Notes: generated by a model not told the origin, from the sequence alone. DNA of 64,000 bases from Calamus simplicifolius (GCA_900491605.1 UESW01004358.1:523174-587173); one strand, 5' to 3'. Shown: positions 13,622 to 33,850, counted from the stretch's first letter. Program-made: numbers and translations.

Positions 13622-15190
13622 AATACTCTTGGTTTCATACCTTCAAGCCAACTAAAGAAGACATTGTCCAGTGAGAAAAGAAGGTTGCTATGTTTTGTTT
13701 GTGGCCATGCATCTTTTACGTGGTGGGAATTATACTGAGCTGGAAAATTTTGAGGCCATTATCTTCGGAGGGGGCAGCTACTGTGGGAATTTTTATGCAC
13801 CAAAAAGTATGACATAGACTTTTGGAATTTTGGAAAACCAGCGGCTGCTTTGATTGGAGATCTGATGGCTTTGAGAGGATGTTTGACGTGGGTGCAGCTT
13901 GGATTTGGAGTGGGCTTGAGTTATTTTTATGGTCCACAGGGAGAAGATGGGAGGAGCACTCCAACACGTGGCAGGAGGCTTCTCACACACTGCCTCCGCG
14001 TGTGGTGCCTCAAGGATTGCCAACTGGGCCTGGACGCATCGACAAGCTCAGCAAGATGACTAAAATAATGGATTTACTAATATTAATTTTAGGCAAAAAT
14101 ATACTTTTTTTTTTAATCTTCAAACTTACACTCAAATTTTATTTGATCTTCCTTGCATCTTGCAATATTGTATTCTTGGCATTCTGTTACTTGAGTTTAG
14201 TTAAAATCAACAGAATAGCTAAGATATTAGTGGAAGAAAGCATTGATGTATTTGCACTAAGGATCAATTTTAATTGATCAATGTAATGGGATGTCTGTAA
14301 TATTTTTAAAGTATAAGGAGAAACAATATAATTTTTTTTAGTGAAAGATTGAGGATCAAGAGTATTTTTTAGCCTTAATTTTACTGTTTCTCAAAATCGA
14401 TTTCTCTTGGCTGCTTCATGAGTCATATGCTAGTCCATGCATTGCTACAGTACAGTAGTACACTTCACAAATACTCATGCAGAATTCTGAAACTGTAAAT
14501 ATTTTGGGGCAAATTATTTCATTTTCCAAGACAACCAGATCATTATTGGACATAATTCTCAGACTTCAATATATTATCCAAGGGTTTACATTGCAACAGA
14601 GCTATTGAAGCATTGATGGCTGGCATCCAGCATGGTAGGAGATGCTCCTTCGCAACAACCTAGCAGCTGCAATTAGCTACCATGCACTGTTAACCACTGG
14701 CACATAAGAAGGTATGAACCTGCTCACCATGGCGCCTCCAAGATCAAAGATCGAAAGTCGGACACTTGCTGAAAGTATGTAAGTTGCCTTCTTCCCTGTC
14801 TCTCATGAACATTTTTCTGCGAATCATTTGTCATCTTATTATTTTAAAACTATTCAAATCTTTCACATAAAGATTTCAAATTATGTTTTATACTAAAACG
14901 ACTGCATATTGTATTAGTTTTCAGTATATTTGTTTGATAAATGTTTCAAAGATCATGCTATTAACTATACTATTTCTGTTTATAATATTTGTGATTGTAT
15001 ATTTTAAATTCAATTGCTAATTGATGAAAAATAAATATGCAGTGTAGTATTATACAAGGAGCGTTAATGACAATTAAGAAATATTTTCAAATTAAAATTT
15101 TTAGATGTCTTTAACATAAATTTTATCTATAATTAATTAATAATTAATATATTTATTATAAAAATAATCTCATGGTTTATTAAGCAAAGG
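13622..15190. other. Upstream region of the CGLD27-like gene, no secure gene
   Basis: 13716-14023 stays open on the minus strand in two frames with a Ser/Lys/Pro-rich, transit-peptide-like composition. It may be a first coding exon or 5' leader of the CGLD27-like gene; the plus-strand open frame across it is probably a shadow. From 14060 to 15190 the DNA is AT-rich, with no domain, RNA gene or clear repeat that I can see. Confidence 0.35.
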
Positions 15191-15869
15191 GGCTCGGAGC
15201 TTCTATTTACACCGCAAAAATTACTTCCACACTCTCTGAATTTTAAAAAAAATTAAAATTTTAAATTACCCTTAAATCCTTTCACCACAACAATTTCTCT
15301 CCACACCCTCCACCTCAACAAACCCCCTTTCCCCCCTCCCACATCCCTCTATTCGGCCTATCAAACGAAAAGCTTTCGTTCTGCCTTGATAGATCGAATA
15401 AAAACTTTCTTTTCGGTCTATTAAGGCCGAACAGAGGCCAGCCCAAATAGAAGCCCTCTAACATGGCTGAACAAAGAGGCAAAAAGAAGCCGGGGCTAGG
15501 AAAGGAGAGTCAGCACCGATGAAAGGGAACCGAAGCAGTTGGGGTCGAGAAAGAAAGCAAAGGGAATCTAGGGGCCAAGGGGGTTCGAAGTGAGGCGCTC
15601 GATCAACAAGGGCTACCGCACTTGCTCGCTGCCACCGCCGTTGTAGCCACTGCTATCGGTGCCATGCTGTTGCTGTCGACTGAAGAAGAAGAAGAAGAAG
15701 AAGAAAGGAGGAGAGGAGGGTGTCCATCAGTGGGGTAAGGGAGAGGGGTGTGGAGAGAAAAAAAATTGGTGGGAGAGAGATTTAAGGATAGTTTAGGAAT
15801 TTAATTTTTTTAAAAAATTAGGGGGTATGGAGAGTAATTTTGTGGTCTAAATAGAAGCTCCCGTGAACC
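15191..15869. mobile_element. Non-autonomous inverted-repeat element, ~680 bp
   Basis: The left end GGAGCTTCTATTTACACCGC is mirrored by the right end, whose reverse complement reads GGAGCTTCTATTTAGACCAC. The imperfect match continues inward for about 50 bp into AT-rich sequence. The interior is GC-rich and holds opposed TTCGGCCTAT and AGGCCGAACAG motifs, a (GAA)n run near 15685-15702 and no transposase. A clear target duplication was not found. The element at 26068-26830 shares the TTCGGCC-type interior and the same end design, so they look like one family, possibly Mutator-derived. Confidence 0.7.
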
Positions 15870-16358
15870 AATAAATTTTTCGGTTCGATTTTTTTAGGTA
15901 GTGTTTGATAGTCCAAAAGCTATTCTTGGATAAATGTATGGGATAGCATTTATCCAGGGGATAGCTGAGGGAATAAGTATTTTTTTAAAATTACAAGTTT
16001 GCCATCAAGTGATAACTTTAGTTGTTCCTGGGTTCCCTATGGAATAAGTTCAGGGAATAACCCATGGTTAACCTCTCTGATCAAATTTTTTCGGACATAT
16101 TTCTTATAGCCATTGTATTTAGAAATAAGAAGGGATATCCAGGGGATATCCGTTATCCCCCATATAATATTAAAACAAGACTTAAAAAAACAAGCGCACA
16201 CTACTCGGGCTCATTCCAGGCTCACGGATCTGGCTCGGCCGACTAACGTCTCCCGGCTCGTGGTGTCCCACAGTCTGAGAGCTGTGGAATTATTCGGCGT
16301 CTCTTTTACGCGATCGCTGCTACTTATATCCGATCGCCGGTCGTCGAACAGATTACCC
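15870..16358 (+). promoter_or_regulatory. Upstream region of the ubiquitin-RUB1 gene
   Basis: AT-rich DNA changes at about 16195 into a GC-rich block with CTCGGC, CGATCGCC and GATCGC motifs, as expected near a constitutive plant promoter. A weak TATA-like CTTATATCC at about 16322 lies about 105 bp before the start codon. Around 15895-16165, imperfectly opposed GGATAAAT and GGGATATCC motifs may mark a small inverted-repeat element. Transcription start and promoter elements are inferred only. Confidence 0.4.
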
Positions 16359-25109
<8,751 letters not shown>

Positions 25110-25400
25110 TGGTGCTTGCTTGCTTCCATGCAAAGCATTTAGTGAGAAAACCGGTGTTTCCCTCAAATGCTTGACAAAACTCTTGTTGCAAGAGGTGGTG
25201 GTACTTCGAGCGCTAGACATGCAATGCTTTCTGTAAAAGACGCTGGTTACTGCGAATACTTGTGCCTGAAATAACAGGGAAGACGCTTCTGATTATATTT
25301 ATTGTATGTAGTTCCTGGTTGACTGTTCGACGACATTTTTTCCACTGCGTGATTTGCTTTTTTGGATTAGCCTGAACTTTCCTCAAGGGAGGGCCAAGGG

Positions 25401-25650
25401 GGAGGGCCTTCAAAATCTATATTTGCTTATCAGAGTGGATGAGCTATGAGAGGGAGAGTTTCCTCCTTTCTGAGAAATTTGGAAGCAGTTAATGCCCAGG
25501 AAAGCACGAGGACCCTTCTTCTTTGGAGGGCCTTCAAAATCTATATTTGCTTATCAGAGTGGATGAGCTATGAGAGGGAGAGTTTCCTCCTTTCTGAGAA
25601 ATTTGGAAGCAGTTAATGCCCAGGAAAGCACGAGGACCCTTCTTCTTTGG
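25401..25650. repeat. 124-bp perfect-looking tandem duplication after the ubiquitin-RUB1 stop
   Basis: The segment starting GGAGGGCCTTCAAAATCTAT at 25401 restarts at 25525 and repeats through CCCTTCTTCTTTGG with no difference that I can see. It begins about 290 bp after the stop codon, so it lies in or just past the 3' untranslated region. Identity of the two copies implies a very recent duplication or an assembly artefact. Confidence 0.85.
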
Positions 25651-25859
25651 TTTTTGTGGTGCAATACTAGTTTTATTTCTAAAAAAATAAAAAATACTAA
25701 AGCATATTAGTAAAAACGTGTTTGGTAACTAAAAATAAATTTTTTTTTTAAAAAAATGATCCTAAAGTAACCGAGAATAAAAAATAGCTTAAAGATGTAA
25801 ATTAGAAAAAGAAATTAATTTCATCTACAGAAAACCTTTTTTATGGGGGTTAAAAAGTA

Positions 25860-26066
25860 GAAAATATTTTTTAAGAAATAAAAAGTAATTATTAAAAATA
25901 AAAATATATATTTAAAAATCAAATGAAGCTTTAGCAGTCTATTTTTCATAATTTGGGTATAGCCCAGAATGAGAATGAGGTTGTCATGGTGAGAAAAAGC
26001 ATTATCTATTCTCCCAACTGTTGGGTAAGGAAAGAAGGTTAAGAGGAGGAGGCTTCTCTTGAAGAA
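25860..26066. repeat. Direct repeat, left copy, flanking an inverted-repeat element
   Basis: About 200 bp, including ATCAAATGAAGCTTTAGCA, TTTGGGTATAGCCCAGAATG and GGTTAAGAGGAGG, recurs in the same order and orientation at 26831-27031. The two copies differ by several substitutions and small gaps. The inverted-repeat element at 26068-26830 lies exactly between them. Confidence 0.75.
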
Positions 26067-26067
26067 T

Positions 26068-26830
26068 TTCTATTCGGCCCGCAAAAATTGCTTAGTAGCC
26101 TTTTTATTTTTTTTTTTTAAAAAAATTAAACTATCCTCTTTTTTTTTCACCATACCTTTGGCCCGGTCTCCTACCCTCCCTACTCCCTCTCTTTGGTGCC
26201 GCCTTTGTCTCCTTTCTTTTTTCAGCGCCGTCCTTTCTCCTTTCGGTCCTATCTTCTTCTTACTCTTCGGCATCAGTTCAGCGCCCCTTTCTCTGGCACT
26301 GGCTTCCCTTTTAATACCGTTCGATCAAACGGAGGGCCTTTGTTCGCCAAACAGGATCGAATAGAGGGCCTATTTGGCCGAATGAAGGCCATCCGTTCGA
26401 TCTGTTTGGCCGAACAATGCCCGATAGGCAAAGGGCGTCGGGACCAAAAAGGGCCGATGTCCGAGGGGCAGAGGAGCGCCGGAGGCCGAAAGGGCCGATA
26501 CTAGAGAGTGGAGAGGAGATGGGGGCTGGAGGACACTGGTGCCGAAAAGTGAAGGGTGTTGGGGAAGGGAGAGACGACGAAGAGAAAAAAGACGGAAGAC
26601 CGGGAGGGAAGGGACTGGGAAGAAGGAAGGGGGCGGTGCTGAAGAGGATATGTGATGGAGGGAGGGGGAGGAGGAAGGGGGTTGGGAGACGGAGAGGAGA
26701 CCGGGCGGAAGGGGAAAAGGGGCCGGGAGACAGGGGACAGAGGGGTGTGGAGGAGATGGGGCCTGAGGGTAGTTTATGAATTTTTTTTTAATAGAAGGGC
26801 TACTGAGCAAAAGCTGCGGGCCACATAGAA
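26068..26830. mobile_element. Non-autonomous inverted-repeat element, ~760 bp
   Basis: The left end TTCTATTCGGCCCGCAAAAA, then TTGCTTAGTAGCC, is matched inverted at the right end, which ends GGGCCACATAGAA; the arms are about 36 bp. The interior is GC-rich and strongly strand-asymmetric: pyrimidine-rich on the left, purine-rich on the right. It repeats GGCCGAA-type motifs around 26350-26420. Long open frames on both strands are Pro/Gly/Arg low-complexity and not genes. It shares end design and interior motifs with 15191-15869. Confidence 0.7.
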
Positions 26831-27031
26831 TATTTTTTTAAAAAAATAAAAAGTAAATATTAAAAGTAAAAAATATATTTAAAAATCAAATGAAGCTTTA
26901 GCATCCTATTTTTCACAATTTGGGTATAGCCCAGAATGAGAATGAGGTTGTCCTGCTGAGAAAAAGTATTATCTGCCCTCCAAACTGTTGGGCAATGGAA
27001 AGGAAGGTTAAGAGGAGGGAAGCTTCTCTTG
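26831..27031. repeat. Direct repeat, right copy
   Basis: Partner of 25860-26066. After the shared part, sequence continues into GCCGCTGCCTTAGTCATC, absent from the left copy because the element begins there. The arrangement suggests duplication of a segment or insertion next to a pre-existing repeat. Confidence 0.75.
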
Positions 27032-27333
27032 CCGCTGCCTTAGTCATCATCGTTGCTGCCTGCTGCCACCGTCCATGGTGGCTCAAAATCGTGGATGAGA
27101 GTACTGGATGAGCTGTTTGCGTGGAGAAGGATCCTACTACACAAATTAATTTTTTTTTGAAAAGAAAAAAGAAAAAAAAGGGCATACCATGATTATTTTT
27201 ATCAAACATTTTGGAAAATGTTGATCGGATCATGATGAAGCCATCAAAAGAACAAGCCACTTGTAATTCTGCTCAAAATCAGCCCGCTTGATTTGCAAAT
27301 GAGCTAATAAACGTAAGTTTGACTTTTTAAGCT
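27032..27333. other. Spacer, no gene seen
   Basis: Holds an A-rich run (about 27151-27180) and unique AT-rich DNA. Short open frames have no recognisable domain. The last ten bases, TTTTTAAGCT, look like the left target duplication of the next element. Confidence 0.4.
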
Positions 27334-28490
27334 GGAAAAGGCTTTATACATCGCCTTCGGTGCAGCAAGTCCTATATGGATTGCACCATTTATTTTTATT
27401 GGTTCACATACGCATGATACCCATTAAAAAATGTTAAGACATCCCAAGAAAAAAACTTACGACACCCTAGTTTTAAGCTTACGACACCGTAGTTAAAAAG
27501 TGAAGACACCCGTTCATAAAGAAAAAAAAAACTCACGACATCCTAGTTTTAAACTCACAACACCCTAGTTTTAAGCTTAAGACACCCGTTCAAAAAGGTG
27601 TCTGTACACAACTTCCAAAAAAAACTGCATTAATACCCGTTCAGCTTTTTTTTGGAATCCGTTACAGTTCAGTTTTTTTTGGAATCCGTTACAGACACTT
27701 TTTCTAAACGGGTGTCTCAAGCTTAAAACTAGGGTGTCGTGAGTTTAAAACTAGGATGTCGTAAGCTTTTTTACTTTTTGAATGGGTGTCGTGGCTTTAT
27801 AACTATGGTGTCGTGGCTTTATAACTAAGGTGTCGTAAGTATTTTTTTTGCTTTTTTAATAGGTCTTTATTTTGACATGACGTGCATTAATACCAGCTTT
27901 TTTTAGAATTTGTGTATAGACGAGTGGGTGTCGTGGCTTTATAACTACGTGTCGTGGCTTTATAACTAGGGTGTCGTAAGTATTTTTTTGCTTTTTTTAA
28001 TAGGTATCTTTATTTTGACATGACGTCCATTAATATCAGCTTTTTTTGAAATTTGTGTAGACAGGTGGGTGTCGTGGCTTTATAACTACGGTGTCGTGGC
28101 TTTATAAATTTTTTTGCTTTTTTACGGGTGTCTTAGTTTTATAACTAGGGTGTCGTAAGGTTTTTTTTGCTATTTAATTTTGACATGATGTGCATTAATA
28201 CCCGTTCAGTTTTTTTTGGAATATGTACCGACACCTTTTTGAACGAGTGTCTTAAGCTTAAAAGTCGTGAGTTTAAAACTAGGATGTCGTGAGTTTTTTT
28301 TTTTTTTTGAATGGGTGTCTTCACTTTTTAACTACGGTGTCGTAAGCTTAAAACTAGGGTGTCGTAAGTTTTTTTCTTGGGATATCTTAACATTTTTTAA
28401 TGGGTGTCGTGCGTATGTAGACCAATAAAAAAGAACGGTGCAATCCACGTAGGACTTGCTGCACCGGAGACGATGTATAAAGTCTTTTCC
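27334..28490. mobile_element. Foldback-type element with long inverted arms and GTGTCGT repeats, 1157 bp
   Basis: The two ends are nearly complementary for about 280 bp, beginning at GGAAAAGGCTTTATACATCG on the left and ending CGATGTATAAAGTCTTTTCC on the right. Flanks TTTTTAAGCT (27324-27333) and TTTTTAGCT (28491-28499) look like a roughly 9-bp target duplication with one base difference, as Mutator-like elements make. GTGTCGT or its complement ACGACAC occurs many times through the arms and centre. The centre (27785-28207) is three direct repeats of about 140 bp starting GTGTCGTGGCTTTATAACTA. No transposase is encoded. Superfamily assignment is inferred from the flanks. Confidence 0.8.
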
Positions 28491-28594
28491 TTTTTAGCTC
28501 AACATGTGAATGAGCGCCTTGTTTTTCTTGTTTATCTTGGTCAAGCATGATGATAATATTAGATATACATATGTGCATAAGTGTATCTTAATAG

Positions 28595-29095
28595 TTTTTT
28601 TTTTTTTTTTGGGTACAAACGGGCGATTATACTAGACGTGGTTGAGTCAAGCCCAAAAGATCTGAATATAAAATTTGAGATAGAACAGGTGGGCACGGAT
28701 CAGACGGAATCCAGCACCACGGCCCAGAATGATGAGCAACCTGGGCAGCAATCCAGTCAGCCGCTGAATTTGCTTCCTGATAAATGTGCCGAATAAGGAC
28801 AGTATCAGCCTGGTGAAGCATAGACCAAATGTCAGCTATCATAGGGTTGGTCGGAATAGGGTCGCCCAGATCCTGACGGAGCCAGCGCACCACAGTGAGA
28901 GAATCACCCTCGATAATAAGCCTGCGACTACCTAAACTGCGGATGACATAGGAGATGCCAGCCCAGCAGACGGAACTGAGAGGTCAAGAAGACCAAAACC
29001 GCCGGCCGCCACCAAATTACCATCAGACCCCCGGATCAGAAAACCGGAACCCGTTAGACAACCGTGAACACTACCATCAAAGTTTACTTTGACAA
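28595..29095 (-). pseudogene. 5'-truncated LINE, RNase H end and 3' tail (LINE A)
   Basis: On the minus strand, 28893-28627 reads as the C-terminal RNase H region of a plant L1-type LINE, with HIYQEANSAADWIAAQVA near the end. It is followed by a tail similar to that of the large LINE (GACTCAACCA..., then ATCGCCCGTTTGT). A T run at 28595-28610 is the poly(A) tail read from the other strand. The 5' limit near 29095 corresponds to FVKVNFDGS, where the RNase H domain begins. This is a dead-on-arrival insertion of the family also seen at 30672, 50418 and 59405. Confidence 0.85.
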
Positions 29096-30663
29096 ATCAT
29101 AGTGGAGGGGAATAGTAATTTGTTTAAGCTTTGTCAAGAAAAACACCAGCTATTAGATCCTGATATAATGGCTGGAGCAATTATATTTGTATTCCAACTA
29201 TTAGATGAAGATCCAACATATTGGCTTGCTGAACCTCCCTCCCATATCTATAATGTGATAGAAGAGGTAAACCATAGCCTTCAAGTGCCAACCAGTGCAG
29301 TTGGCATAATTTTTGGTATTTGACATTAAGGATCTGGTTCTTATTTGCTGAATTTTTCAAGTTCTAATTGTTAAGAAAACAAAAGAGAGCAGTCTAGTCT
29401 CCTGTGCTCTTAGGAAATGTCTGGACCAAAAGCGCTCTCAACCCCTGATCTTAAGAGCATGGAAAAGCCTTTGTGCATCACGCATGCTTGCATGGGTATA
29501 CACCTGGTGTGTGCCTTTATGCATCGAAGACTAGATCTTATTAAGGATAATTAAGCTAGGCAATTTAAAGCAGCTATTTCAATAGCTGCTCTAAACACGA
29601 CCTCGGCTTTTAAATGCTTCAATTCTCATGGATATTGCTTTCACCAATGCTGATAAACATATAAACGGTATTACCATGTTAAATTCTTGGGTTTACGTAG
29701 GATCAGCATAGTCTTCAAAGTATCTCACCCATATCCATGCACATCCTTGCAGAGCTATCTTGAAATTCCAATGGTCATACAGGTTTCATATCCCAAATTC
29801 CAGCCCATATAAATTACATTCCTCCTGTCTGAGATACATCACTCATTTGACTACTCCCAATGTCTCTAATTTAATCAATCACCTCCCAGAATATTCCTCC
29901 ATTCTATCCATCTTAAAGGTGTCAACACACAACAAATCTTGAGCCACATCTAACATGAACCTGTGTTGGGTTTAAGATTTTTATTTTTATTTTAATAGAA
30001 TGATTTTTAGACCTTTTAACCTATATACACCTACAAAGCAACACTTATTATTTGATTTGACTTGTTTAATTAAGGGCTCAATACTTAACCGTCCTATCTT
30101 GACCAATACCTACTATTTTTAATAAAAGATAATTACATCAAAAGTATATAAACTTATTTAAGGTTTTTAATTAAGTTTTTATATTATTTTTTAATTAAGT
30201 ATCTAAATTTATATAATTTTTTAATTAAATATATTTTTTAACAGCCATTAATGATCGCTTGATAAAGCACATAACAACTATCAGGTTTGAGTATATATAT
30301 TTTTTATTTAATTGAGCTTTTTAGTTGAGTATATTAACTCATTAAAGTTTTAAATTAAATATACTTATTTAAATCCATCTAGCATTACTCGTAGATACAT
30401 GATAAACCAACCAATCAAAAAAAATTTATATAAAATTCTATAAGAATAACTTAAATAAAAAATATTATTATCTATTTATATATTAAAAAATTATATATGA
30501 AAGGTTAAGTCATAAAATAATAATTTTTTAATTTTTTAACTAATAATAAATGAATTAACAAAAAATTACATTTGAAGTACTTACTTTTTTTTATGTTATA
30601 AGCTTTTTTTATGCATTATTAATATATTTCTTAATAAAAAAGATTGTGTTCTCTTTCAAAGGC
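29096..30663. other. AT-rich spacer, no secure gene
   Basis: A 73-codon open frame at 29102-29323 has balanced, protein-like composition but matches nothing I recognise and has no clear splice context. From 29950 the sequence is very AT-rich. 30121-30370 is an inverted partner of 50000-50290. Confidence 0.35.
30121..30370 (+). repeat. AT-rich repeat, left copy of an inverted pair flanking the large LINE
   Basis: Shares with the reverse complement of 50000-50290 the blocks AAAAGTATATAA, CTTATTTAA, TTTTTAATTAA, TTTTTATATTAT, a central CTTGATA and TTTAATTGAG, in the same order. It is diverged and has no coding. It may be a small dispersed element that happens to sit on both sides of the LINE. 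Confidence 0.5.
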
Positions 30664-30822
30664 TGTATAACACTTTGAGTTGGAGGTGTGGGTGCTTTGA
30701 GGTTCGTGCGTTGAGGTTCCCGTAGAGCTGTTTCTGGTTGTGCTTTTAGATTCGTGCCTACGGCACGGTGGTGCTCGATCTCTGGCGATCTTCGGTGTCT
30801 GTCTTCAGCCTCCTGTCAGTCA

Positions 30823-32492
30823 ATGGGGTCGCCATCGAATGCCACTCCAGTGGCCTCGGATGGGGGTAAGGCGGGAGGTAAGGAAGGATATCGCTCCCAT
30901 GGCAGTCGGTTCGAGTGGGTGTCATCTTCTTCACCTTCGGTGACTGTATCGGAGCTTGAACGAAGGTTTCCGGACGTTGTCTAGGTCCCCCTTCAGGAGC
31001 TGGAGCTGGAAACATCTGATTGGGGATCTAAGGCGATCATCGCAAGGAGCTTATTGCGCTGGATTCCTCCTGAGGCCATCGTCCGTGAACTTCATCGCGC
31101 AGGTGCTGCTGGATAAATTGAATCGATCAGCTTGGCCCACCGCCATTATCTGCTCAGATTCTCTGATCCAGCTGCAAAATCGATGGCGCTGGGCAACCCT
31201 TGGGTTGCAAATGGCCAGGTGATAGCAATGGAGGATTGGAGGCCGGAATTCATCCCTTCGGAAGCTTCACTGTCCTCTGCTCTTTTATGGATCCAGCTGC
31301 CCTCTCTTCCGCTGGAATTTTGGACTGAGGCTATCCTGAGCTCCATCTTTGCTACTGCTGGGAGGTTCGTCTTCCTTGATTCAGCAACAAAGGAGCGGAA
31401 GTGAGGTGGATATGCTAGAGCTTGCGTCCAGGTTGATCTGAGGAAGCCGCTGACCAGGAGTAAGGGTGCAAGGTACAGGACTTCCCTTCTGGTAGCCCTT
31501 TGTTTTCGAGCATTTAGAGGGATTTTGCACCTTGTGTGGTGCTCTGCACTCCTCCCCGGGGTGCCCCTCTATTTCTGAGACGTCCCCGGCATCCCCTACT
31601 CCGCTTTATGGGCCCTGGATGTCGGCGGTTAGGCACCGGCGAGTTCCACAACCGGCGCCGAGGGGCACTGAGATGAAGTCACAGAAGGCCTCTACTTCCT
31701 CTTCTCCCTGTATTGCTAGGGATGGCAGCTATCGAAGAAGACGACTCGCAGGCAGTCGGGGATGATGGCCGGTGCTTTGAGGACTGTGGCTAGTTCCACT
31801 GTGATGCCGGGAGGTTTAGGAATGGCTATGGAAGGTAGCCCTCATACGAGTCCTGCGAGAGTCTTTGGGATCAAAGTTTCAGGAGAAGGGCTGCAATCTG
31901 AGAAGAATGCGTGCCAATCACTGTTCCCTATGTCGATTTTGGCCGAGAGCTATGGGGAGCCTGATACAACTTTGAAGACTCAATCCATTCCAATCTCAGC
32001 TAACCCATTTGGCCTCTTGGGCTCTGACAAAGCGGCTGGGAGGCTGAAATCTCAGAGGGAAGCTAATCCGGGCTACTGAAGCGGGCCGACCCTGTGGAAC
32101 CAATTACCCCCAGAGTTGGTTCTAGAGCCTTGAAAGGGAAGGGCAAAACCTCTGATGCTGGTATACATGAGGTGGTACCCACGTTCTCTTTTTCCGCATC
32201 GCTGAAGGTGTCGAAGGAGAATGGGCCTTCGGCTTCCCAGGGGTCCTTGCTGGTCCAAGCTTCGGATACTCTGCCCTCAGCTGCCTGCGTTGAGGATTCC
32301 CAGTTGCGTCCCCCGGAGCTTCGCTCTCATGACTCTGTTGTATGTCTTCTAAAGAAGGCTATGCAGGATGCAGGGGACGGTGTAGCTATGGACAGTCAGG
32401 GCCAGTGCACCCTGGCAGATAACCCTACTGATAATGATTCTCCTGATATTGAGATGATAGGGGATCGGGAGGACCCTCCTCGATCTAAATGA
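30823..32492 (+). pseudogene. LINE ORF1, gag-like DUF4283 protein, frameshifted
   Basis: The likely start is the ATG at 30823. The frame reads VTVSELERRFPDVV and is then broken by a stop at 30982-30984. The DUF4283 core is open at 31132-31404 (PWVANGQVIAMEDWRPEFIP, then LPLEFWTEAIL), followed in other frames by YARACVQVDLRKPL-like and a zinc-knuckle-like CTLCGALHS. Further pieces are open at 31762-32079 and 32094-32492, Ser/Pro-rich. The DUF4283-zinc-knuckle order is typical of the nucleic-acid-binding ORF1 protein of plant L1 LINEs. At least three frame changes or stops mean no intact product. Confidence 0.8.
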
Positions 32493-33097
32493 AGATTATC
32501 ATATGGAATGTTAGAAGAGCTTTGAAACCATCATTTCGCTCCTCTTTTGGGAGGCTCATGCAGCTCCATAAATGTGATATTTGTATTTTATTGGAGACTC
32601 GCTTGTCTGGGCAGAGTCTGGCCTATGTTAGGAGACAGTTATCTAGATTGTGGTCTTCCTATGCTATAGAATCTGATGGATTATCTGGTGGCATCTTGGC
32701 CTTATGGCATACTACTGACATTAAAGTTGAGGGCTTTCACCACTGCGGTCAGCAGGTGGCTCTGGTTATCTCTGAAGGTACCTTGGCCCCCTGGCTTCTT
32801 TCTGGTATATATGCGAGTACTGACTTCCGGGTTCATCGTGTTCTCTGGGATAAGCTCTTGTCTTTGGTTTCTAAAGGTGTTCCTTCCTTAGTTGCGGGAG
32901 ATTTCAACTACATCACGGGTGCTAATGAGAAGAGAGGTGGCAGGCAGTATGTGGAGTCTTCAGGAATATTTGAATTCCGATCCTTCATTGCCTTTGCTAA
33001 TCTTTTGGACTTGGGTTTTCAGGATGCTCAATTCACCTGGTGTAACAACCATCACGGATCTGCCCGGATCTGGGAAAGATTGGATAGGGCTCTGGCT
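32489..33097 (+). pseudogene. LINE ORF2, N-terminal apurinic endonuclease part, cut by the CACTA insertion
   Basis: The ATG at 32489 overlaps the ORF1 stop as ATGA. The frame is intact up to the insertion point and shows endonuclease motifs: IIWNVRR (Asn near residue 8), LLETRL (catalytic Glu), SGIYAS and GDFN. Just after WERLDRALA the CACTA starts; the remaining endonuclease codons resume at 46367. This nuclease nicks target DNA to prime reverse transcription. Confidence 0.9.
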
Positions 33098-33109
33098 TAC
33101 TACAATAGA

Positions 33110-33760
33110 AAATAAATATAGCGATGCAAAAATGCGTCACTAATGCGTCGCTAAACTGGGTTTTGCGACGCATTAGCGACGCAACTGTAGCGTCGCTGTA
33201 AGTCTCGTTACAGAATGAATTTAGTCGCAATTGTGTCACTAAATAGTGACTCTCAGTGACGCATTTATTGCGTCGCAATATTGCGACGTAACGTCTTTGC
33301 GTCGCAATATTGTGACGCAAGGTCGTTGCGTTACAAAATTTAATAATAATATTTTAGAAATATTAGCGACGCAATTTTAGTCGCTAATGAGTTGCTAATT
33401 AAATTTTTATAAAATATTAAAAATTAAAAATTAAAACAGTTAAATTTAATATTGCGACGCAACCAAGTGCGTCGCAATATTGCGACGCTAAGACGTTGCG
33501 TCACAATATTTAATAATAATATTTTAAAATATTAGCGATGCAATTTTAGTCGCTAATACGTCGCTAATTAAATATTTTTAAAAATAAAAAAAATTAAAAA
33601 TTAAAATGGTTAAATTTAATATTGCGACGCATTCAATTGCGTCGTAATATTGCGACGCAATTGAATGCATCGCAATATTTAATAATAATATTTTAGATAT
33701 ATTAGCGACGCAATTTCAGTCGCTAATGCGTCACTAATTAAATTTTTTTAAAAAAATATA
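33110..33760. repeat. Left subterminal repeats of the CACTA
   Basis: Repeated GCGACGCA, ATTGCGACGC and TTAGTCGCTAATGCGTCGC motifs alternate in both orientations with AT-rich spacers. In CACTA elements such motifs bind the TNPA-type protein and bring the ends together. Here they recur with a rough period near 150 bp. Confidence 0.85.
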
Positions 33761-33779
33761 AAATATTATAAATTAAAAT

Positions 33780-33850
33780 GGTTAAATTTACAAAATTATG
33801 ATCGAAACACTGATATTGATCGAAACACTAATATTAATCGAAACATTCAT
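33780..33850. repeat. Short tandem repeat, ATCGAAACACTAATATT type
   Basis: Three imperfect copies of a ~24-bp unit with ATCGAAACA as core, just inside the left subterminal repeats. Confidence 0.6.

Noticed and set aside
13822..14277. 151-codon plus-strand open frame
   Set aside because: It opposes the probable first exon or leader of the CGLD27-like gene, has no domain, and its end is AT-rich low-complexity sequence.
26370..26810. 146-codon Pro/Ser-rich minus frame and 120-codon plus frame
   Set aside because: Both lie in the strand-asymmetric GC-rich interior of an inverted-repeat element; composition is low-complexity.
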